A stretch of DNA of 64,000 nucleotides. Source: JAIESQ01 sp964495375. Lineage in GTDB: Bacteria > Planctomycetota > Planctomycetia > Pirellulales > JAEUIK01. How positions within the stretch are numbered: the stretch's first letter is position 1; each line of letters starts with the position of its first letter. A program made the translations under genes and the position numbers. This document shows, in pieces, positions 16,544 to 26,437 of the stretch. Where the stretch lies: positions 59,419 through 123,418 of the forward strand of contig CAZBWM010000010.1 of NCBI GenBank assembly GCA_964495375.1, read 5' to 3'. The notes under the pieces are model-generated. The model worked only from the letters and a program-made list of their open reading frames with translations, searched no databases and was not told where the DNA came from.

Positions 16544-17173
16544 TTGATCACCAAAATCAGCGGCAAACTCCTGGGTCTCTCCAACGACGTGCTCACGCTC
16601 GAAGTCGGCGCCTTTGAGTACGAAGTGCTGATTCCCGAGTTCACCCGGTTGCAACTGCAATCGCTGATTGGTCACCCGATCAGCTTGCACACGATCGAAT
16701 ACCTCGAAGGGAACGCCATGCAGGGACGGCTGATTCCCCGGCTGGTCGGCTTCTTTAGCGAGATCGAGCGGGACTTCTTCGAGCTCTTCTGCTCCGTCGA
16801 CGGTGTCGGCGTCAAGAAAGCACTGCGGGCGATGGTCCGCCCCGTGCGCGAGGTGGCCATTGCCATCGAAGAGCAGGACGTCAAAAGCCTGGCGACGCTT
16901 CCTGGCATTGGCCCGGCGACGGCCGAGCGGATCGTCGCCAAGCTGCGTCGCAAGGTGCCGCAGTTCGCGCTGATGGTCGCCCGCGACGCGCCCTATGCGG
17001 CGATGGTCGAGAACGACGTAGTGGCCGAAGCATTTCGCGCGTTGCGTACGCTAGGGCACTCCGAGTCCGACGCGCGCAAACTGCTCGACACGGTACTCGG
17101 CGGCAAGAAAAAGTTCGACGACGTGCAGGACGTGCTGCAAGCGATCTATCAGAAGAACCGCGACGGGAGCTAG
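16544..17173 (+). CDS. ruvA: Holliday-junction branch-migration DNA-binding subunit RuvA
   Basis: About 209 residues from the TTG at 16544 (ITKISGKLLGL), matching the family's usual length; an upstream in-frame start at 16460 would make the leader overlap the repeat element and is unlikely. Domains: N-terminal OB fold (ISGKLLG to PRLVGFFS), two helix-hairpin-helix motifs (FCSVDGVGVKKALRAM and LATLPGIGPATAERIVAKL), and the C-terminal domain III (AFRALRTLGHSESDARKLLD) that contacts RuvB. RuvA holds the four-way junction for the RuvB motor and RuvC. Confidence 0.95.
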   Translation: MITKISGKLLGLSNDVLTLEVGAFEYEVLIPEFTRLQLQSLIGHPISLHTIEYLEGNAMQGRLIPRLVGFFSEIERDFFELFCSVDGVGVKKALRAMVRPVREVAIAIEEQDVKSLATLPGIGPATAERIVAKLRRKVPQFALMVARDAPYAAMVENDVVAEAFRALRTLGHSESDARKLLDTVLGGKKKFDDVQDVLQAIYQKNRDGS

Positions 17174-17199
17174 CACGCGCGCTCTGTGTTTCTGCATTC

Positions 17200-17308
17200 G
17201 TTAGCCGCGGGATTCATCCCGCGCGCTAGCTCGCGCGATGCGGGAAGTCGTTTTTCGCTCAGTTTCGCATCGAACCCGCTAGCGCGCGGAGTAAACTCCG
17301 CGGCTAAC
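17200..17308. repeat. Compound palindromic repeat, copy 2
   Basis: An imperfect palindrome of 109 bp bounded by GTTAGCCGCGG and CCGCGGCTAAC. It contains hairpins CGCGGGATTCATCCCGCG and CGCGGAGTAAACTCCGCG and shares the core CGAACCCGCTAGCGCGCGG with 11668-11747. The rest of the intergenic stretch 17309-17575 shows no gene. Confidence 0.75.
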
Positions 17309-17575
17309 AGTTCTGCTCCACTCTCGCGGAAAGCATGCGCGCCAGCGCGGAAAAATTTCCCGCGTCAGTCAGAATTGCCCGCTGCGCTGCGTATCAAAGT
17401 CGAACGAGACACGAGCAAGCGACGCGGCCAAATCATAGGTGCGTCGGGGCAGGGGCCAATTAAGACACACCCCACCGCTTGGGTCACGCACCAGCAGGCG
17501 CCACCGGTCGTACGCATCGCGACGGTCGGGTGCTGGGGGGCAGGGCAGCCCCCGGCACAAGGCGCTCCACTCGTA

Positions 17576-18541
17576 TTACGCTTTCAAATCGCGTGAGAGC
17601 AAGTAGGCAACCGAGTCCGCCAACAGAAGATAACTCATTTCGCTGTAGCCACCGCTGGGCAGGATCAGCAGTGGAACACCTCGCTCGCGCGCGCTATCGA
17701 TGACCAACTGATCTCGCTGCTTCATCGCGCTCGCTGACAAATTCAACCCACCCAGTTCGTCCCCTTCGTAGGGATCCGTGCCGGCATTGAAGACAATCAG
17801 CGCGAGCGAACCGTTTCTCGCTACCGAATCGAGAAAGCCCGGCAATTGATCGCGCAGCTTTTGCAGATACTCTCGGTCTTCACAGCCCGCCGATAGCGGA
17901 ATCGGGCAATCGATCCGCTCGCGAGCGATTCGATCCTGCCACGGGTAAGCACCTCGATTGAACATATCGAAGATAAAGACGCGCGAGTCCTGCAAGAACG
18001 CGTGACAGACTCCGTTGCCTTGATGCGCGTCTAAGTCGATATAAGCGACGCGATCGTGCTCCTTCAGTAGCTGCTCGCGTCGTAGCACCTCGATGGCCAA
18101 GGGGATGTCAGCGTAAAGACAGAAGCCCTCGCCGGCGTCTGGCTTGGCGTGGTGAAAACCTCCCGCCAGATTTGCGGCCGCGCCCTGCTGCATCGCTGCG
18201 CGAGCGGCGAGAATCGTCCCCATCGTCGCCCAACGCATGGGGCGCAGCACCGTCCAATCCAGCAGTCGCCAAGGCACGCGGCGCACCTGCGGAAGCTCCA
18301 GAGCGCTAGCGAGGTACTTTGAATCGCGCAGGCGGTCGAGATACTCGGCCGAGTGAATCAGCAAGAGCTCGTCTCGCGAAATCTCGCGAGTCGGCCTGAT
18401 CCAAGTAGCCTGGATCGACTCGGGCAGACGCTGCTTCAAAAGCCGCCATGCGCGACTATGTTTGCGCGTATCGAACGGATGCAGTCGCTCCAGGCCAAAT
18501 GCGCGGATGTCAAAATGGCGGTCGTAGACGACACGAGACAT
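17576..18541 (-). CDS. Histone-deacetylase-family deacylase, class IV (HDAC11)-like
   Basis: 321 residues, a single arginase/deacetylase-fold domain. Typical elements: FGLERLHPFDTRKH at the start, LAGGFHHAKPDAGEGFC with the active-site His pair, YIDLDAHQGNG with Zn-binding Asp and His, FNAGTDPYEGDELGGLNLS with the second Zn-binding Asp, and a final LPSGGYS. The FGLERLHPFD opening is the class IV/HDAC11 style. Bacterial members act on acylated small molecules or lysines; the substrate here is unknown. The ATG at 18541 precedes MSRVVYDRHFD; the next gene upstream ends 20 bases away, so the two leftward genes may be co-transcribed. Confidence 0.88.
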   Translation of the reverse strand: MSRVVYDRHFDIRAFGLERLHPFDTRKHSRAWRLLKQRLPESIQATWIRPTREISRDELLLIHSAEYLDRLRDSKYLASALELPQVRRVPWRLLDWTVLRPMRWATMGTILAARAAMQQGAAANLAGGFHHAKPDAGEGFCLYADIPLAIEVLRREQLLKEHDRVAYIDLDAHQGNGVCHAFLQDSRVFIFDMFNRGAYPWQDRIARERIDCPIPLSAGCEDREYLQKLRDQLPGFLDSVARNGSLALIVFNAGTDPYEGDELGGLNLSASAMKQRDQLVIDSARERGVPLLILPSGGYSEMSYLLLADSVAYLLSRDLKA

Positions 18542-18561
18542 GTCGCTAGTCTACCGCCTGT

Positions 18562-19569
18562 TTACCGCGATCTGCGCTGCCCGCTGCCGCTGCTGCGCCG
18601 CTGCGGCTGACGCGCCACCTGCGATTGCCGGGCCACGTACACCGTCGGATCGTCGATGATCCAGCCCGTCGACCAGTTGCCGTCGTTCTGGTTGAAGACG
18701 TCGAAGAAGATGCTCTTGAGTTGCTTGCAGCGGAAGTTATACGGATGGTGCGAAGCCAGATGGTCCGACTCCGTCAGGTCGTCGAGCCCCGGGTGCGCGT
18801 AGTAATGCACGCGGCCGTCCGGCGAGAACGACATCCCCATCGTCCACCAGCCGACTTCTTCGACATTCATCACCGTGTAATCTTGACCGCTCTCGCGTGC
18901 ACGCACGGCCAGCGTCGTGCGGGCTGCCCGGCCGCGGCGTTCGCTCCCCGGCGCGTAGTTGATGAACATGCCAGGCCAGTACGGCTCACTTTCCTTGCCA
19001 TCAGCCGTCAGTCCGCGCACCGTGGTGCGAAAGCCAAACGTCGAACCTTGGCGCGGCTCCCATTCTTCCCACGGCGGCAACCAGACGCGCACCACGACGC
19101 TAGGCCCCTGCGAAACGCTGATCGCGCCTTGCCCACGCGGCGCCGCATGCATGAACAAGTCGTCCTGCGCGCGAGGGCCGCGCGTCTTGTTGGGGATGCC
19201 CGTCATTCGTGATGAGATCAAGAGCGAGCCGGTGCTCTCCGGCAAGCCATCAGGGGGAGTCGGCACGCGGCGCACGACGTCGGGGTGACCGCGATCGGGC
19301 CCTTCGTACCAGCGGCCATTCGACGAGTAGCCACTCGGCTTGCGACGGTTGCCGTCGATGTCCTTGCTCCCCTTGGGATTGTTGAACGTGTAGCTCCATT
19401 CCTCGTCTTCGAAGTCGTCGCCGGCGCCGTCGACCATCGTGCCTGTCCCCGGCACGATGCGCTGCGCCAGTGCGGGGGTCGACCAGATGCCAACCGCGCA
19501 CGCGGCCATGGCAGCCAGCTTCAGCGGCGATCCGAACCAATGTCGCAAGCTACGAATAGTCCATTGCAT
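18562..19569 (-). CDS. Secreted protein of unknown function
   Basis: 335 residues with a signal peptide (LKLAAMAACAVGIWSTPALA, cleavage after ALA). The mature part begins with an acidic segment (DFEDEEWSYTF), then a region rich in Gly, Arg and Trp, including WLPPWEEWEPRQGSTFGFRT and WTMGMSFSPDGRVHYYAHPG, and ends in a basic Arg/Ser/Gln tail (RQPQRRSSGSGQRRSR). The beta-strand-rich pattern resembles a jelly-roll or lectin-like domain, but no family is recognised. It lies between the HDAC-like gene and another secreted protein, both on the same strand. Confidence 0.7.
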   Translation of the reverse strand: MQWTIRSLRHWFGSPLKLAAMAACAVGIWSTPALAQRIVPGTGTMVDGAGDDFEDEEWSYTFNNPKGSKDIDGNRRKPSGYSSNGRWYEGPDRGHPDVVRRVPTPPDGLPESTGSLLISSRMTGIPNKTRGPRAQDDLFMHAAPRGQGAISVSQGPSVVVRVWLPPWEEWEPRQGSTFGFRTTVRGLTADGKESEPYWPGMFINYAPGSERRGRAARTTLAVRARESGQDYTVMNVEEVGWWTMGMSFSPDGRVHYYAHPGLDDLTESDHLASHHPYNFRCKQLKSIFFDVFNQNDGNWSTGWIIDDPTVYVARQSQVARQPQRRSSGSGQRRSR

Positions 19570-19633
19570 GGCGAAAACCTCCCCTGATTGGCGAAGCTGC
19601 CTGGCAACTTCGCACGACGGCCGATCGCGACAA

Positions 19634-21013
19634 CTACCGTGCGCGGGCCGGCTTCGGCCGCGCGGCGGTGTCGGTCGCCGGCGCCAAGAATTCCAAACCG
19701 CGCACGAGCGCCGCGTCGGCTTTGTTCAACTGTTCGATTTCGTCGGGCTGTAGCGTAAAGGCCAGCACGACTTGCTGCCCCTGGGCGTTGGCCACGAGAA
19801 AGTAATGCCACTCGATCGGCAAGTCCGAGGCCTCTCCCTGGGCCACGACCCATAGCACCAGGCGCTTCGGATCGTCGCCGTTTTGGCCGGCGCGCACAAA
19901 CTGCCCGAAGTGCTCACCGAGCCCCTTTTTGATTTCTTCTTGGAACTTGCTCAACGAGGGGGCGGCGTCATCCGGCTTGGTGGCCTTCGTCGAGATGTTG
20001 CATTGCGCCAGCATGTCACCCCCTTCGAGCAGCCGCATCACGAGCATGTTGGGCTGTTCGGCGATCACGTGCCAGCGGCGGTCGTAGTTCAAGCGGTACT
20101 GCCCGGTCGGCGACTCGAACGCGAGTTGCAGGTCGGCCGGTGTCAGCGGATCGCGCGACAGGCTCGCCTTGCGGTCTGCCAACGGCTCGGACTTCGGCAG
20201 TGGCTTGATCTGCATCTGGAGCCGGCTCACCGCGTCGATGCCCGGCGTCACCGCGCTGATCGTCCGCTTTTCGTGTACGAGCAGGGCCAGCCAGGTGATC
20301 CGCCGCGCGCCGAACTCGAATTTGTACTTGGCCTTGATCTCCATCTCGCTCGCGACGCCGCCGATCGCACCGAACAGCGTGCCATTCATCTCGCAGCGCG
20401 CGGCCGTGGCGTCAACTTCGCGCAGCACACTGTGAACCTCGGAGCTGGTTACGGCGTCTAATCCCAGGAGCGCCGCCAGCAACTCGGCCGGATGGGTCCA
20501 AGACTCTTCAAGCTTCACCTGCCGATCGGGGAGCAACCCGTCGACCAGCAGGCTGTTGCCCAGCGGCTCGATCAAGTCGAGCTCGTCGCGCGTCAGCGGG
20601 CCATCGACCCCCACGCTCGCCGCCGAGTTCGACTTCCAATCGGTCAGGATCAGCCGGCGGTCATGCCGCAGTTGGGTCGTCGATTCCTGAGCTTTGACCT
20701 GGAAAGTCGCTTCCGCCCGGTTGAACCAGCGGGCGCTGCGGCAGGCCGCCAGCGGCTGGTTCGGGGGCGTGAGCAGTTGTTCGTCATAGTCGAGCTGGCC
20801 GGTAACCAGCAGAGGGACCGATTCAGGCTCCTCCTTGCCGGCGATCTGCAGTTGCCCCTTGACGTCGAGTGTGACCGCGACGCGGGCAAGTTGATCGGCC
20901 GACGATCGGGGAGTGAGGTCATAGGTCTTGGTTTCCGCGGCCCGAGCCGGGCTCAGAGCCGTCGAAACCGACACGGCCAAAACCGCAACATAAATCAGAC
21001 TTTTGACTTGCAT
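19634..21013 (-). CDS. Secreted protein of unknown function, possibly lipid or protein-surface associated
   Basis: About 459 residues from the ATG at 21013 (MQVKSLIYVAVLAVSVSTALS, signal peptide, cleavage near ARAAE). Earlier in-frame start at 21052. The mature protein is largely beta-strand with charged loops: LARVAVTLDVKGQLQIAG, VPLLVTGQLDYDEQLL, and a C-terminal part with RLNYDRRWHVIAEQPNMLVM and WVVAQGEASDLPIEWHYFLV. The second half resembles short domains used in membrane-associated stress or fitness proteins, but I have no firm match. The neighbouring leftward gene at 18562 is also secreted, suggesting a shared envelope role. Confidence 0.7.
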   Translation of the reverse strand: MQVKSLIYVAVLAVSVSTALSPARAAETKTYDLTPRSSADQLARVAVTLDVKGQLQIAGKEEPESVPLLVTGQLDYDEQLLTPPNQPLAACRSARWFNRAEATFQVKAQESTTQLRHDRRLILTDWKSNSAASVGVDGPLTRDELDLIEPLGNSLLVDGLLPDRQVKLEESWTHPAELLAALLGLDAVTSSEVHSVLREVDATAARCEMNGTLFGAIGGVASEMEIKAKYKFEFGARRITWLALLVHEKRTISAVTPGIDAVSRLQMQIKPLPKSEPLADRKASLSRDPLTPADLQLAFESPTGQYRLNYDRRWHVIAEQPNMLVMRLLEGGDMLAQCNISTKATKPDDAAPSLSKFQEEIKKGLGEHFGQFVRAGQNGDDPKRLVLWVVAQGEASDLPIEWHYFLVANAQGQQVVLAFTLQPDEIEQLNKADAALVRGLEFLAPATDTAARPKPARAR

Positions 21014-21161
21014 CTTGACAGCAGGCCCAAATCGGGAGAGGAAATGGGGCAATCGTTGTGGCAGGAATTGCCAAACGCGTCGGGCAACGGGGCTTGCCCC
21101 CGTGGCGGACTATTCCATACAGCCCGGTTCATCGTCGTTTTCGGAGAGCTGAGTTGAACCG

Positions 21162-21184
21162 AAAAGCCGGCTGGTACGGCTTTT
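21162..21184. other. Perfect 8-bp hairpin between divergent genes
   Basis: AAAAGCCG, loop GCTGGTA, CGGCTTTT. It is symmetric, so it would be a T-ended hairpin on both strands. It lies in the 21014-21524 spacer, upstream of both the secreted-protein gene and the sigma-factor gene. No other gene is visible in this 510-base stretch; it may be a leader attenuator or an insulating terminator. Confidence 0.5.
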
Positions 21185-21524
21185 GCGGTGTGAACCAGGA
21201 AAAATTCTCGAACTTTTACTGCACCCTTGGACACTTAGTTACGTAGAAGAGAGCACAACCCGGCCGGCCCGACGTCGCGGCGCTTTTTCGTGACAGAAAC
21301 GAGCGCCATGGAGTAGGATGTCTGCCGGCGGGAAGCTGCCTGAGGTTACCGCCGCTAAGATCTTCGGTTCTAGACGCTTACGAGAAGAACCTGGAGGGAA
21401 TGACGGCGTACGCACAAAAACCGCATGCAGTGGGAAGCTGGCAGATTCGTCCGGAAACCTAGCCTTGTCGGCGCGAAGGACTCGCAGGGAACACCGCAAG
21501 GTCTGCCCGAGAAGAGGTCCTACG

Positions 21525-23189
21525 ATGCACACTGAATACCTACATCCTGAGATTCGCGAACTGCGTGACCAGCAGGTGCGGTTCGCTCCGCGCGACAAGA
21601 AGATCGAGCAAGTCAATCGCGCCGAGAAGCTGCTCGCCGAGTTGGACCCGGCCCGGGTCTATACCTACGAGTATGTCTATTTCCGCATCACCGACTTCCG
21701 GCCCGACTTCACCCCGCAGGTCAAGCTTTCGGGTGACGATGCCCGGCACGATCTGCGGCTGTTTGTCGAAGATCTCTCCGACTCGGCCGACGTCCCTTCG
21801 CAGGCCGCCGGCGAGCCCGTGCTCACCGTCGAAGAGCTCAGTAAGCAGTTCAACGTCTCGACCAAGACGATCGCCCGCTGGCGTCAGCAGGGGCTCGTCA
21901 GTCGGCGGTTCGTGTTCGACGGCCGCAAGCGCGTCGGCTTCTTGCAGAGCTCGGTCGAACGGTTCGTGGCCGGCAACGAGGATCGCGTCACGCGCGGCAG
22001 CCGCTTCAGCCAACTGAACGACGCCGATCGCGACAGCATCATTCGCCGTGCGCGGCGCCTGTCGCAGGCCGGTGGTTGCCCCGCCGAAGTCACCAAGCGG
22101 CTCGCCAAGCGATTCGATCGCAGCGTGGAAACCATTCGTTACACCATCAAGCAATTCGACCAGGAACACCCCGAGCAAGCAGTGTTCCCCGAAAGCACCG
22201 GAGTGCTGGGTGAAGAGACCAAGCAAAAGGTCTATCAACAGTATCGCCGGGGGGTGACGGTCGAAGCGCTCAGCAGACAACACTGCCGCACCAAGACGAG
22301 CATCTACCGCGTCATCAACGAGATGCACGCCCGGCATGTGCTGGCGCTACCGCTGGACTTTATTCCCAGCCCCGAGTTCGAGCGCGCTAACGCCGACAAG
22401 AATATTCTCGGCGCCGCGATGCCGGCCGCTCCGCAAGCGCGGGCCAGCCGCCAGCCGAGCGGGCTGCCGCCGTACCTGGCCAGCCTGTACGAAGTTCCCT
22501 TGCTCACGCGCGAGCAAGAGGCCTACCTGTTTCGCAAGCTTAACTACCTGAAGTTCAAGGCCGGCAAGCTCCGCGCCGAGCTCGACGCCGCGCATCCGCG
22601 CAGTTCGCTGATGGCCGAGATCGAGCGCTACTATGGCGAAGCGGTGCAGACCAAGAACCAGATCATCCGCGCCAACCTTCGCCTTGTGGTTTCGATTGCC
22701 AAAAGGCACGTCGGCGCCACGGGTGATTTCTTCGAGCTGGTCAGCGACGGTAACATGTCGCTCATGCGGGCAGTCGAGAAGTTCGACTACACGCGCGGCA
22801 ACAAGTTCAGCACGTACGCCACTTGGGCGATCATGAAGAACTACGCCCGGACCATTCCTGACGAGCATCGCCAGCGCGACCGGTTCCGGACGAGCCACGA
22901 CGAGATGTTCACCGCCACGCAGGACGTGCGCACCGACCAAATCGAGCTGGAAACCGCCCAAACTCAGCGCGAAGCGCAGGTCGGCCGCATCCTCGGCGTG
23001 CTCGACGAGCGAGAGCAAAAGATCATCATCAGCCGGTTTGGCCTTGAGCAAGGACATGAACCCCTTACACTCAAGGAAGTTGGGGTCGAGATGGGGGTCA
23101 CCAAGGAGCGCATCCGCCAGATCGAGGCCCGCGCCCTGAGTAAGCTCCGCAAGGCCGCTGAAGAAGAGAAGATCGACTGGGTCTTCTAA
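21525..23189 (+). CDS. Sigma70-family RNA polymerase sigma factor with N-terminal helix-turn-helix array
   Basis: About 554 residues from the ATG at 21525 with GAGG upstream. The C-terminal half is a normal group 1/2-like sigma: region 2 with IIRANLRLVVSIAKRHVG, FFELVSDGNMSLMRAVEKFDY and KFSTYATWAIMKNYARTI (residues 380-444), then region 4 with VLDEREQKIIISRFGL and TLKEVGVEMGVTKERIRQIE (492-535). Residues 1-300 are unusual: an excisionase/MerR-like helix-turn-helix (LTVEELSKQFNVSTKTIARW, from residue 100), then two further HTH-like units near 185-210 and 230-265. A classical region 3 is not obvious. This architecture is a planctomycete trait. It ends 240 bases before the tRNA-tuf operon and may be a housekeeping-level sigma. 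Confidence 0.9.
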   Translation: MHTEYLHPEIRELRDQQVRFAPRDKKIEQVNRAEKLLAELDPARVYTYEYVYFRITDFRPDFTPQVKLSGDDARHDLRLFVEDLSDSADVPSQAAGEPVLTVEELSKQFNVSTKTIARWRQQGLVSRRFVFDGRKRVGFLQSSVERFVAGNEDRVTRGSRFSQLNDADRDSIIRRARRLSQAGGCPAEVTKRLAKRFDRSVETIRYTIKQFDQEHPEQAVFPESTGVLGEETKQKVYQQYRRGVTVEALSRQHCRTKTSIYRVINEMHARHVLALPLDFIPSPEFERANADKNILGAAMPAAPQARASRQPSGLPPYLASLYEVPLLTREQEAYLFRKLNYLKFKAGKLRAELDAAHPRSSLMAEIERYYGEAVQTKNQIIRANLRLVVSIAKRHVGATGDFFELVSDGNMSLMRAVEKFDYTRGNKFSTYATWAIMKNYARTIPDEHRQRDRFRTSHDEMFTATQDVRTDQIELETAQTQREAQVGRILGVLDEREQKIIISRFGLEQGHEPLTLKEVGVEMGVTKERIRQIEARALSKLRKAAEEEKIDWVF

Positions 23190-23207
23190 AGGCGGCCGGC
23201 CCAGCCG

Positions 23208-23236
23208 CGCGAGGGGCCTTTTGCTCCCCTCGCGCC
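23208..23236 (+). terminator. Stem-loop after the sigma-factor gene
   Basis: GCGCGAGGGG, loop CCTTTTGCT, CCCCTCGCGC: a perfect 10-bp stem beginning 19 bases after the stop codon. No T tract follows, so it may act as a weak terminator or 3'-end stabiliser. Confidence 0.5.
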
Positions 23237-23374
23237 CCCAAGACCGGTGGATAGCCCAGGGCCGTCGGTTGGGTGCTTGCCAAATGTGGCAGCCCCAGTG
23301 GCCGACTCCCCTGGGCTTTCTGCGCTGGTGCTGCTAGCATCTTGCTGAGGGCGTGCTTTTTTCGCGCTCCCGGC

Positions 23375-23402
23375 TTGCAGGAGTCCGTGGCTTCATTATA
23401 GT
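23375..23402 (+). promoter_or_regulatory. Promoter of the tRNA-tuf operon
   Basis: TTGCAG at 23375-23380, 16-base spacer, TATAGT at 23397-23402. Transcription would begin near 23409, about 24 bases before tRNA-Thr(UGU), as expected for a tRNA operon promoter. Confidence 0.6.
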
Positions 23403-23432
23403 TACATGTTTTCACGACGGACCTTAGGGTTC

Positions 23433-23505
23433 GCTAGCGTAGCTCAATTGGCAGAGCAGCTGATTTGTAATCAGCAGGTTGTGGGTTCAAGTCCCTCCGC
23501 TAGCT
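23433..23505 (+). tRNA. tRNA-Thr(UGU)
   Basis: Full cloverleaf: acceptor GCTAGCG with CGCTAGC, D stem GCTC/GAGC, anticodon stem GCTGA/TCAGC around the loop TTTGTAA, T loop TTCAAGT. No CCA is encoded. The T stem GTGGG/CCCTC has a U-U mismatch at pair 50-64. First of four tRNAs ahead of tuf. Confidence 0.95.
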
Positions 23506-23536
23506 AGTCCATGCAGATAGAGGGGGGCTCCGCAGC

Positions 23537-23618
<82 letters not shown>

Positions 23619-23817
23619 TTATGTGTGCCGGCGCAGGGAAACAATGCGTCGGGCAATCGAGAGAAATGCAGAACTGAATCTGGACAGAATGCGGAATCCA
23701 GCAACCCTTCGCGGCCCGCGAACCCAGGTTCGCGGTCGCGTGACTTAGACAACTAGGCGATCCAAGAAACACAGCCGTCCAGGTAACGCAGCGATCCAAA
23801 AAACACAGAGGAGCTTC

Positions 23818-23888
23818 GCGGGTGTAGCTCAATGGTAGAGCAATAGCCTTCCAAGCTAAAGACGAGGGTTCGATTCCCTTCACCCGCT
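23818..23888 (+). tRNA. tRNA-Gly(UCC)
   Basis: Acceptor GCGGGTG pairs with CACCCGC; D stem GCTC/GAGC; anticodon loop CTTCCAA; T loop TTCGATT. 71 bases, CCA not encoded. Confidence 0.95.
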
Positions 23889-24095
23889 TTGGCCCAGCAT
23901 CGTGATCCGGCCAGGCGAGCTGTGGAGGGAGGGGGAGCGGCCGGGACGAGAAGTCGAGCCAACTTAAGAACCGCGAAACGATAGCGCAAGGCGACAACAC
24001 AAGCACGAACAGTCGAGAACTCCACTGGGCATCTGCCGGCCGCGCTGCCTCGGCCCTCGCGGCGGCGACCAACCGACCGCGGCCGCCAGGTTAGC

Positions 24096-24168
<73 letters not shown>

Positions 24169-24271
24169 TTCGCAAGTTTTGCTCGTAGCAAGTAAAAACG
24201 AGTAGTCAAAGTCGAATCGTACAAACGGAAACTAACCACGCAGAAACGTTTGATAGAACGCAGGGAGTGTC

Positions 24272-25471
<1,200 letters not shown>

Positions 25472-25479
25472 AACAAGCC

Positions 25480-25506
25480 GGGGGCGAGCCCCTGCGGCTC
25501 GCCCCC
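25480..25506 (+). other. 11-bp hairpin after tuf
   Basis: GGGGGCGAGCC, loop CCTGC, GGCTCGCCCCC, starting 9 bases after the tuf stop. No T tract follows, so partial termination or an RNA-processing site before tRNA-Trp is more likely than a full stop. Confidence 0.6.
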
Positions 25507-25579
25507 GCAAGAACTAACGCGTCGACGGGATAACGGAATCAGTACCGCCAAGAACTGTTTCCGAACACAGCGACGCCTT

Positions 25580-25655
25580 AGGGGCGTAGCACAATTGGCA
25601 GTGCGCTGGTCTCCAAAACCAGAGGTTGCGAGTTCGATTCCCGCCGCCCCTGCCA
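25580..25655 (+). tRNA. tRNA-Trp(CCA)
   Basis: Acceptor AGGGGCG pairs with CGCCCCT; anticodon stem CTGGT/ACCAG around CTCCAAA; G discriminator, and CCA is encoded (25653-25655). Conserved position between tuf and secE. Confidence 0.96.
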
Positions 25656-25914
25656 CTTAGCAAAGAAACCGCGAGCCCAGGTTCGCGGTTTCGGAGCGAT
25701 CGCCGGACGCCCCCGCGTTCGGCGACGAAAACCAGACCGCCCGCCGATCAGACTGCCCGCCGAAGGGACTAGCGCTCCGCTCTGCGGGAGCCACCTTTGG
25801 GTAGGCAGTCCGACGGTCGGTCGCCAGTTCCGAAATTCCGAACGTTTCCGCCGCGGGCGAGCCAGGACGTCGCCCAACGCATACCTCCCCAACTTGCAGA
25901 AGCTCAGGGAAGAC

Positions 25915-26340
25915 ATGGCCATGGCGAAGGATGATAGGCATCCGCTCTTGCGGGTGCTGTTCGAGGCCGGGCTCTATAAGCGGAGCCAGGGCCGGATCGC
26001 GCGCCAAGCGACCTTTGCCGTGTTGGCCGGCTCTGTGGTCTTGGGTTGCTGGCGGTTGAGCTACCAGCTCGTGCAGTTCGGTTCGCTCTGGCAGTTTTTG
26101 TTGCCGATGGCGCTGGGAGCTATCGGTGTGTGGATCTGCTTCCGCGCCATTAACTACCCGCAGTTCGCCGATTTCTTGATCGCGGTCGAGGCGGAGATGA
26201 ACAAGGTCTCCTGGCCTGCTCGCGACGTGCTGTTCCGTAGCACCGTGGTGGTCATGTTCACCATCTTCGCCCTGGCGGCCATCCTGTTCTTGTACGACGT
26301 AATTTGGAAATCGCTCCTCAGTGCCTTGGGAATCGGCTGA
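25915..26340 (+). CDS. secE: Preprotein translocase subunit SecE
   Basis: About 141 residues with three hydrophobic segments and the SecE signature in the last third: VEAEMNKVSWPARDVLFRSTVVVMF. SecE clamps SecY in the protein-conducting channel. It is longer than the enterobacterial minimal form in its N-terminal membrane part. Two in-frame ATGs, 25915 and 25921, lie 4 and 10 bases after AGGGA; either could start it. Position between tRNA-Trp and nusG is the conserved one. Confidence 0.93.
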   Translation: MAMAKDDRHPLLRVLFEAGLYKRSQGRIARQATFAVLAGSVVLGCWRLSYQLVQFGSLWQFLLPMALGAIGVWICFRAINYPQFADFLIAVEAEMNKVSWPARDVLFRSTVVVMFTIFALAAILFLYDVIWKSLLSALGIG

Positions 26341-26437
26341 ACCACATCGCCAAACTTGCCGCCGGGCCGGGTGCGACCCCGTTCGCAACAGGCTGCGGCA
26401 AAACTGAACCTTGCAGTGCGGAAAAGAGAAACTTTCG

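Noticed and set aside
17318..17575. Small coding frame in the ruvA-HDAC spacer
   Set aside because: Translations in all frames look random and overlap palindromic repeats.
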